Source: Elusimicrobiota bacterium
Lineage (GTDB): Bacteria; Elusimicrobiota; Elusimicrobia; UBA1565; UBA9628
Assembly (NCBI GenBank): GCA_028869495.1
Contig: JAGWRY010000410.1
Span: forward strand, 1 to 10,554
Length of the DNA: 10,554 nt
Direction of reading: 5' to 3'
This document shows positions 6,913 through 10,554 of the stretch, one piece after another (positions within the stretch are counted from its first letter, which is position 1; each line of letters begins with the position of its first letter). The notes under the pieces are model-generated. The model was not told the origin of the DNA and made no database searches. It saw only the letters and a list, made by a program, of their open reading frames with translations. Made by a program: the position numbers and the translations under genes.

Positions 6913-7663
6913 AGCCGCCGCCGTCCTGCTCGCCGTCCTCGCCGTCCCCGTCTCCGCCGCCGCCCCGCGCCGGCCGCCGGCGCCGGCCGCGCACCCCCGC
7001 GTCGCGGTGATCCTGGACGACTTCGGCCTGACCTACAAGGCGAACCCGCCCGACGAGGTCTGGATGAAGCTCGACGAGCCGCTGACCTTCGCGGTGATGC
7101 CGGAGTCGCCGCTGACGCGCCAGGCCGCGCGCGCGACGCTCGCGGCGGGCAAGCAGCTGATCATCCACTACCCGTTCGACCCGTTCCAGCGCCTGAAGCT
7201 CCCGAAGGACCGCGTCGCGCCGGCCGACGTCGCGAGCGTGCGGCGACTGCTCGAGAAGTCGCGGAAGGAGATCCCCGGCGCCGTGGGCTTGAACAACCAC
7301 CGTTCGTACCGCGCGACGATGAACCGCCCGCTGATGGACGCGTTCATGAAGCTGCTCAAGCCGACCGGCCTCTACTTCGTCGACGCGCGCGTCTCGGCGC
7401 ACACGGTCGCCTACGCGGCGGCCCGGGCGGCCGGGATCCCGAGCGCCGAGAACTACATGTTCCTCGACACGGCGCAGGTCCACACGAAGGCCTTCTGCGA
7501 GAAGCACCTCGCCGAGGCCGTCGCGCTGGCCCGCCGGCGCGGCTCGGCCGTCGTGATCGGCCACCACTACTTCCACGGCACCTTCGACTGCCTGAAGGAG
7601 GCGATGCCGCGCTACGCCGCGCAGGGCGTCCTGTTCGTCCACGCCTCCGAGGTCGTGCGCTGA
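6902..7663 (+). CDS. Divergent polysaccharide deacetylase (YibQ/DUF610 family), secreted
   Basis: 253 residues. A signal peptide, MKNRAAAVLLAVLAVPVSAA, and a Pro/Ala-rich stretch precede the NodB-like barrel (from about 33). Family landmarks are VAVILDDFG (Asp39, Asp40), LTFAVMPESP, the HYPFDP segment (89-94, for the usual HLPMEP), GLNNHRSYRATMN (129-141), YFVDARVS with Asp161, GIPSAENYMFLD, and AVVIGHHYF with His221. The residues after the NNH motif differ from the common NNHMGS form. Activity in this family is not well established, so deacetylation of a glycan is inference. In proteobacteria the relative yibQ lies beside the M23-like gene envC; here it closes an operon that opens with an M23 gene. 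The ATG lies inside the permease gene (11-base overlap) with GGAG (6894-6897) four bases before it. Confidence 0.85.
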   Translation: MKNRAAAVLLAVLAVPVSAAAPRRPPAPAAHPRVAVILDDFGLTYKANPPDEVWMKLDEPLTFAVMPESPLTRQAARATLAAGKQLIIHYPFDPFQRLKLPKDRVAPADVASVRRLLEKSRKEIPGAVGLNNHRSYRATMNRPLMDAFMKLLKPTGLYFVDARVSAHTVAYAAARAAGIPSAENYMFLDTAQVHTKAFCEKHLAEAVALARRRGSAVVIGHHYFHGTFDCLKEAMPRYAAQGVLFVHASEVVR

Positions 7664-7665
7664 TC

Positions 7666-7709
7666 TTGACGGCGATTTGATCGCTCGTTGAACCTCCGCT
7701 GACCTCCGC
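7666..7709 (+). repeat. Four 11-bp-spaced TTGA direct repeats, possible response-regulator binding site
   Basis: TTGACG (7666), TTGATC (7677), TTGAAC (7688) and CTGACC (7699) start exactly 11 bases apart. The array ends upstream of the TATACT box and covers the place of the -35. Six- or seven-base half-sites repeated every 11 bp, next to a -10 without a proper -35, are the arrangement known for PhoB/PhoP/OmpR-family activators. The binding protein is not identified. Confidence 0.45.
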
Positions 7710-7713
7710 CGGC

Positions 7714-7719
7714 TATACT
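7714..7719 (+). promoter_or_regulatory. -10 box of the response-regulator gene
   Basis: TATACT matches the -10 consensus in five of six positions. The nearest -35-like hexamer, TTGAAC at 7688-7693, is 20 bases away, too far for a normal promoter, so activation through the upstream repeats is suggested. The start point would be near 7726. Confidence 0.55.
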
Positions 7720-7725
7720 GCCTGC

Positions 7726-7807
7726 GGGACCGCGAAGCCGCGGCTCGACGACCGCCGTTCCGGGACGGAGGCGGCGCGGCGCCGCCGAGGCCGCGCCGGG
7801 AGGCGTC
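7726..7807 (+). other. GC-rich structured leader with two competing hairpins before the response regulator
   Basis: About 80 bases lie between the inferred start point and the ATG. Two stems exclude each other: GGCGGCG/CGCCGCC (7770-7776 with 7780-7786, loop CGG), and a nine-base-pair stem 7772-7780 with 7790-7798 (loop of nine). The second takes in the first G of the ribosome site GGGAGG (7798-7803). AGCCGCGGCT (7736-7745) is a further palindrome. Such foldings also arise by chance in GC-rich DNA, so a regulatory role is only possible. No known riboswitch is recognised. Confidence 0.35.
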
Positions 7808-8212
7808 ATGAGGCGGGGAAGAAAGCCGAAGGTCGTGATGGTCGACGACGAGCCGGACTTCGTGCGCGTCGTCCGGTCATGGGCGGAGCCGAGATACTCG
7901 TTCGTCGGCCTCTCGCGCGGGGCGGAGCTCCTGCCCCGGATGGAGAAGGAACGGCCGGGGCTGGTCGTGCTCGACGTCTACATGCCGGACGTCGACGGCT
8001 TCGAGCTCTGCCGCCGGATCCGCGACGACCCTCGCTACCGCGACGTGCCGGTGCTGTTCCTGACGGGGAGCGCCGACGGCGACGACTTCCTGCGCAACAT
8101 GGAGGCGGGCGGCAACGGCTACCTGACCAAGCCCGTCGACCGCGCGAAGCTTCTCGCCGAGTTCCGGCGTCTGGCCGGCGGCGTCGACGAGGCGGCGGAC
8201 GACGAGGCCTAG
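7808..8212 (+). CDS. Single-domain response regulator (receiver only)
   Basis: 134 residues with one CheY-like receiver and no output domain. After a basic start (MRRGRKPK) come the acidic pair Asp13-Asp14 (VMVDDEPD), the phosphoacceptor Asp56 (VVLDVYMPDVDGFELC), Thr86 (LFLTGSAD) and Lys108 (GYLTKPVD), so it should be phosphorylated normally. A short acidic tail follows. The ATG is set by GGGAGG four bases upstream. Stand-alone receivers act as phosphorelay intermediates or by binding partner proteins. It faces the kinase-regulator pair on the other strand, sharing a four-base overlap at the stop codons, so it may belong to the same signalling route. Its own promoter has the 11-bp repeat array. 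The partner kinase is not shown by sequence. Confidence 0.93.
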   Translation: MRRGRKPKVVMVDDEPDFVRVVRSWAEPRYSFVGLSRGAELLPRMEKERPGLVVLDVYMPDVDGFELCRRIRDDPRYRDVPVLFLTGSADGDDFLRNMEAGGNGYLTKPVDRAKLLAEFRRLAGGVDEAADDEA

Positions 8213-8643
8213 TCCGCGTCGGCGCGGCGCGCCAGGCACGCGAGGACGCGCGCGCGCAGGACCTCCGGGGACACGGGCTTGCTCATCAGCTCGAAGTCCG
8301 GCGAGTAGCCGGGCAGGACGCCCAGCCCGTCGACGTCGAAGCCGGTCAGCAGGATGATCGGAAGGTCGCGGCTGCATTCGCGCTGCCGGATCAGCGTCCC
8401 CGTCTCGAAGCCGTTGAGGCGCGGCATCAGCAGGTCCATGATCACGACCGCGAAGCTGCGCTGGAGCAGGAGGCCGAGGACCTCGACGCCGTCGCGGGCG
8501 CGCACGATCTCCTCCCGCAGCGGCGAGAGCGTCGCCTCGAGCGCGAGCAGGTCGTCGGGGTCGTCGTCGACGATCAGGATGCCGCGCCGCCCGGGCGCCG
8601 CGAAGGCCGGATTCGGCGGGGCTCTCATCGAAGTTTCGCTCAT
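8209..8643 (-). CDS. Single-domain response regulator downstream of the hybrid kinase
   Basis: 144 residues, again one receiver. A flexible Pro/Ala-rich N-terminus (1-20) leads to ILIVDDDPDD with Asp26-Asp27, the phosphoacceptor Asp70 (VVIMDLLMPRLNGFETG), Thr100 (IILLTGFD) and Lys122 (FELMSKPVS). All active-site residues are present and there is no output domain. The ATG at 8643 overlaps the kinase stop as ATGA (8643-8640), with no strong ribosome site, so it is probably translated by coupling and receives phosphate from that kinase. A second in-frame ATG at 8628 is also possible. Its TAG overlaps the TAG of the opposite-strand regulator in CTAG (8209-8212). Confidence 0.92.
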   Translation of the reverse strand: MSETSMRAPPNPAFAAPGRRGILIVDDDPDDLLALEATLSPLREEIVRARDGVEVLGLLLQRSFAVVIMDLLMPRLNGFETGTLIRQRECSRDLPIILLTGFDVDGLGVLPGYSPDFELMSKPVSPEVLRARVLACLARRADAD

Positions 8644-10554
8644 ACGAGCCAGACCCGCAGGAGGGCGAGCAGCTGCTCGACGTCGACGGGCTTCGGCAGG
8701 TAGTCCGAGGCTCCGGCCGCGATGCACTTCTCGCGGTCTCCCTTCATCGCCTTCGCGGTCACCGCGATGATCGGCAGGCCGCGGAAGCGCGTCATGCGCC
8801 GGATCTCCTGCATCGCCTCGTAGCCGTTCATCTCGGGCATCATCACGTCCATCAGCACGACGTCGACGTCCGGGTGGCGCTCGAGCGTCTCGATGCCCTT
8901 GCGGCCGCCGTCGGCGCTGAGGACCTTCATCTGGAAGCGCTCGAGCACGCTCGTGATCGAGAACAGGTTGCGGACGTCGTCGTCGACGACGAGCACGCGC
9001 CGGCCGGCCAGGACCGGGTCGCCCGCGGGAGGGGCGTCCTTGGCCGCGGCGGCGGAGCGGTGCAGGAAGAGGTCGGTCTCGTCGCGCAGGTGCTCGGGCG
9101 TCCGGACGATCTTGGCGATCGAGCGGCTCGCCGCGCGGCGCAGGCGGAGCTCCGCGCGGCGATCGAGCTCCTCCCCGGCGTAGATCAGCAGCGGCAGGCG
9201 GCGCAGCTCCGGCACGCGCGCGACGCGGCCGACGAAGCGCGCGGCATCGGTCGTCGCGGCGTCCACGATCGCGCACTGGAAGCGCCCGGCGCGCAGGCGG
9301 CGCAGGGCCTCCTCCGCGCTCTTGACGCTCGAGGCCTCGGCCCCGCGCCCGCCGACGAGCGCCAGAAGGGCGCGCCGCTTCTTCTCGTCGGACTCGAGCA
9401 GGAGCAGGTTGGTGGCCGGGCGGCGCAGGAAGCCCATCAGGCCGGACAGGCCGGCGTGGAGCGTCTCGCGCGTCGCCGGCTTGGCGATGAAGCCGACCGC
9501 CCCCATCTTCATCGCGCGGCGCTCCTCGTCCGGCGCGCCGGACATGATCAGAACCGGGATGTGCCGCAGGCCCGGATCGTGCTTCAGGGCGTCGAGGACC
9601 ATCCACCCGCTCGTGTCGGGCAGGCGCAGGTCGATCAGCGCGGCCTGCGGCCGGACGAGGCGCGCGGCGGCCAGCCCGGAGGCGCCCTGCAGGGCGACGA
9701 CGCCCTTGAAGCCGTTCGCGCGGGCGGCGTCGAGGACGAGCTTCGCGAACGTCGCATCGTCCTCGATGATGAGGAGGACCGCGTCGCCCGGGGAGATCGC
9801 GTCCCGATCGTCGGCGATTTCCGCGAGAGCCGGAAGCGGGACGAGGTCTTCGTCCCGGCGCGCCTCGTCCCGGGCCGACGGCGCGTCCGTCTCCGGGGCG
9901 CGCTGGCGCGGGGCGGGCTTGAGCGGATGGCTGGTCAGGGGCAGGTACAGCGTAAAAGCGCTCCCGCGTCCCGCCACGCTGCGCACCTGGATCTCGCCGC
10001 CCAGCAGGCGCGCGATCTCGCGGCTGATCGTCAGGCCCAGCCCGGTGCCGCCGTAGCGGCGGTCGGTGCCGCCCTCGAGCTGCTGGAAGGCCTCGAAGAT
10101 GATCGCCTGCTTCTCGGCGGCGATGCCGATGCCGGTGTCGATCACCGAGAAGGCGATCATCGGTCCCGACGCGCGCAGGGACTCCGGCAGGGTGCTCTTG
10201 CCCGCGGGCTCGACGCGCACGGACACGCCGCCTTTTTCGGTGAACTTGAAGGCGTTCGACAGCAGGTTGCGCAGCACCTGCTGGAGTCGCTTCGGGTCGG
10301 TGCGCACGCCGGGGGGGAGCTCGTCGGACAGCTCGATGCCGAAGCTCAGGCCGCGCGAGCGCGCGAGCTGGTCGAAGTTCCGGACCAGGTAGTCCTTCAG
10401 GCTCGACAGCGCCATCGACTGAATCTCGATCGTCATCGCACCGCCCTCGATCTTCGAGAGGTCGAGGATGTCGTTGATCAGCGCGAGGAGGTCGTTGCCG
10501 GCCGAGCAGATCGTCTGCGCGTACTCGATCTGGCGGTTCGTCATGTTCTTGTCG
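8640..10554 (-). CDS. Hybrid histidine kinase with three receivers, 3' part (5' end outside window)
   Basis: The frame is open to the right edge; residues below count from the Met codon at 10544. The start shows the end of the HisKA dimerisation domain (IEYAQTICSAGNDLLALIND, then LDLSKIE); the phospho-His H-box lies just outside. Next is the HATPase: N-box LRNLLSNAFKF, G1 DTGIGI (136-141), F-box IFEAFQQ and G2 GGTGLGL (165-171). After a charged linker come three receivers. Receiver 1 (about 255-370) has Glu261-Asp262, Asp305 and Lys355. Receiver 2 (about 379-496) keeps Asp428 but has Ser at the second acidic position (LLLLESDEKK) and lacks the DxxxPxxxG run. Receiver 3 (about 516-634) is canonical, with Asp566 (LMDVMMPEMNG) and a KPVD loop. 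Such kinases often carry repeated HAMP or sensor domains upstream; none can be seen here. The stop overlaps the next regulator gene (ATGA). Confidence 0.94.
   Translation of the reverse strand, partial: DKNMTNRQIEYAQTICSAGNDLLALINDILDLSKIEGGAMTIEIQSMALSSLKDYLVRNFDQLARSRGLSFGIELSDELPPGVRTDPKRLQQVLRNLLSNAFKFTEKGGVSVRVEPAGKSTLPESLRASGPMIAFSVIDTGIGIAAEKQAIIFEAFQQLEGGTDRRYGGTGLGLTISREIARLLGGEIQVRSVAGRGSAFTLYLPLTSHPLKPAPRQRAPETDAPSARDEARRDEDLVPLPALAEIADDRDAISPGDAVLLIIEDDATFAKLVLDAARANGFKGVVALQGASGLAAARLVRPQAALIDLRLPDTSGWMVLDALKHDPGLRHIPVLIMSGAPDEERRAMKMGAVGFIAKPATRETLHAGLSGLMGFLRRPATNLLLLESDEKKRRALLALVGGRGAEASSVKSAEEALRRLRAGRFQCAIVDAATTDAARFVGRVARVPELRRLPLLIYAGEELDRRAELRLRRAASRSIAKIVRTPEHLRDETDLFLHRSAAAAKDAPPAGDPVLAGRRVLVVDDDVRNLFSITSVLERFQMKVLSADGGRKGIETLERHPDVDVVLMDVMMPEMNGYEAMQEIRRMTRFRGLPIIAVTAKAMKGDREKCIAAGASDYLPKPVDVEQLLALLRVWLV

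Noticed and set aside
7672..7684. GCGAT-TTG-ATCGC inverted repeat after the deacetylase as an operon terminator
   Set aside because: The stem is only five bp and no T-run follows; it lies within the 11-bp repeat array. No convincing terminator was found for the operon.
7688..7693. TTGAAC as an ordinary -35 box
   Set aside because: The 20-base spacer to TATACT is too long; it fits better as one unit of the phased repeats.

Overview
The window comes from a GC-rich (about 70% by eye) diderm bacterium. Evidence for two membranes is a probable secreted beta-barrel protein, a SurA/PpiD-like membrane chaperone relative, a bactofilin and a YibQ-type deacetylase. Strong codon bias to G/C third positions fills the non-coding frames with long false ORFs. 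The phylum is not fixed by the sequence. Elusimicrobiota or a delta-proteobacterial-type lineage would fit, but this is inference.

Layout. (1) Bases 1-691, minus strand: a YchJ/SEC-C protein overlaps by ATGA the start of alanyl-tRNA synthetase (alaS), which runs off the left edge. Its promoter places the transcription start at or next to the ATG, suggesting a leaderless message. (2) Bases 692-1306: a short divergent promoter region with a 10-bp AT-rich palindrome, a small secreted probable outer-membrane barrel gene, and its terminator. (3) Bases 1310-7663, plus strand: a seven-gene, tightly packed probable operon behind a near-consensus promoter (TTGACA-17-TATAAC). The genes are a membrane-anchored M23 peptidase, a bactofilin, a SurA-N chaperone-like protein without a PPIase domain, a PfkB kinase, an ABC ATPase, its large permease, and a divergent polysaccharide deacetylase. 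(4) Bases 7664-7807: four TTGA-like direct repeats with an 11-bp period upstream of a TATACT -10 box, then a GC-rich leader of about 80 nt with competing hairpins. (5) Bases 7808-10554: signalling genes. A plus-strand single-domain response regulator converges on a minus-strand pair, a hybrid histidine kinase with three receivers (cut by the right edge) followed by a single-domain response regulator. The convergent stop codons share one CTAG.

How they may work together. The seven-gene operon looks like an envelope or cell-shape module: a cytoskeletal scaffold (bactofilin) beside a peptidoglycan hydrolase, with a membrane chaperone-like protein, a transporter pair and a deacetylase-fold protein. 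Bactofilin-M23 pairing is known from other bacteria; the full seven-gene set is the most interesting candidate system here. The signalling cluster holds five receiver domains and no visible output domain, so it probably works as a phosphorelay or by protein-protein contact.
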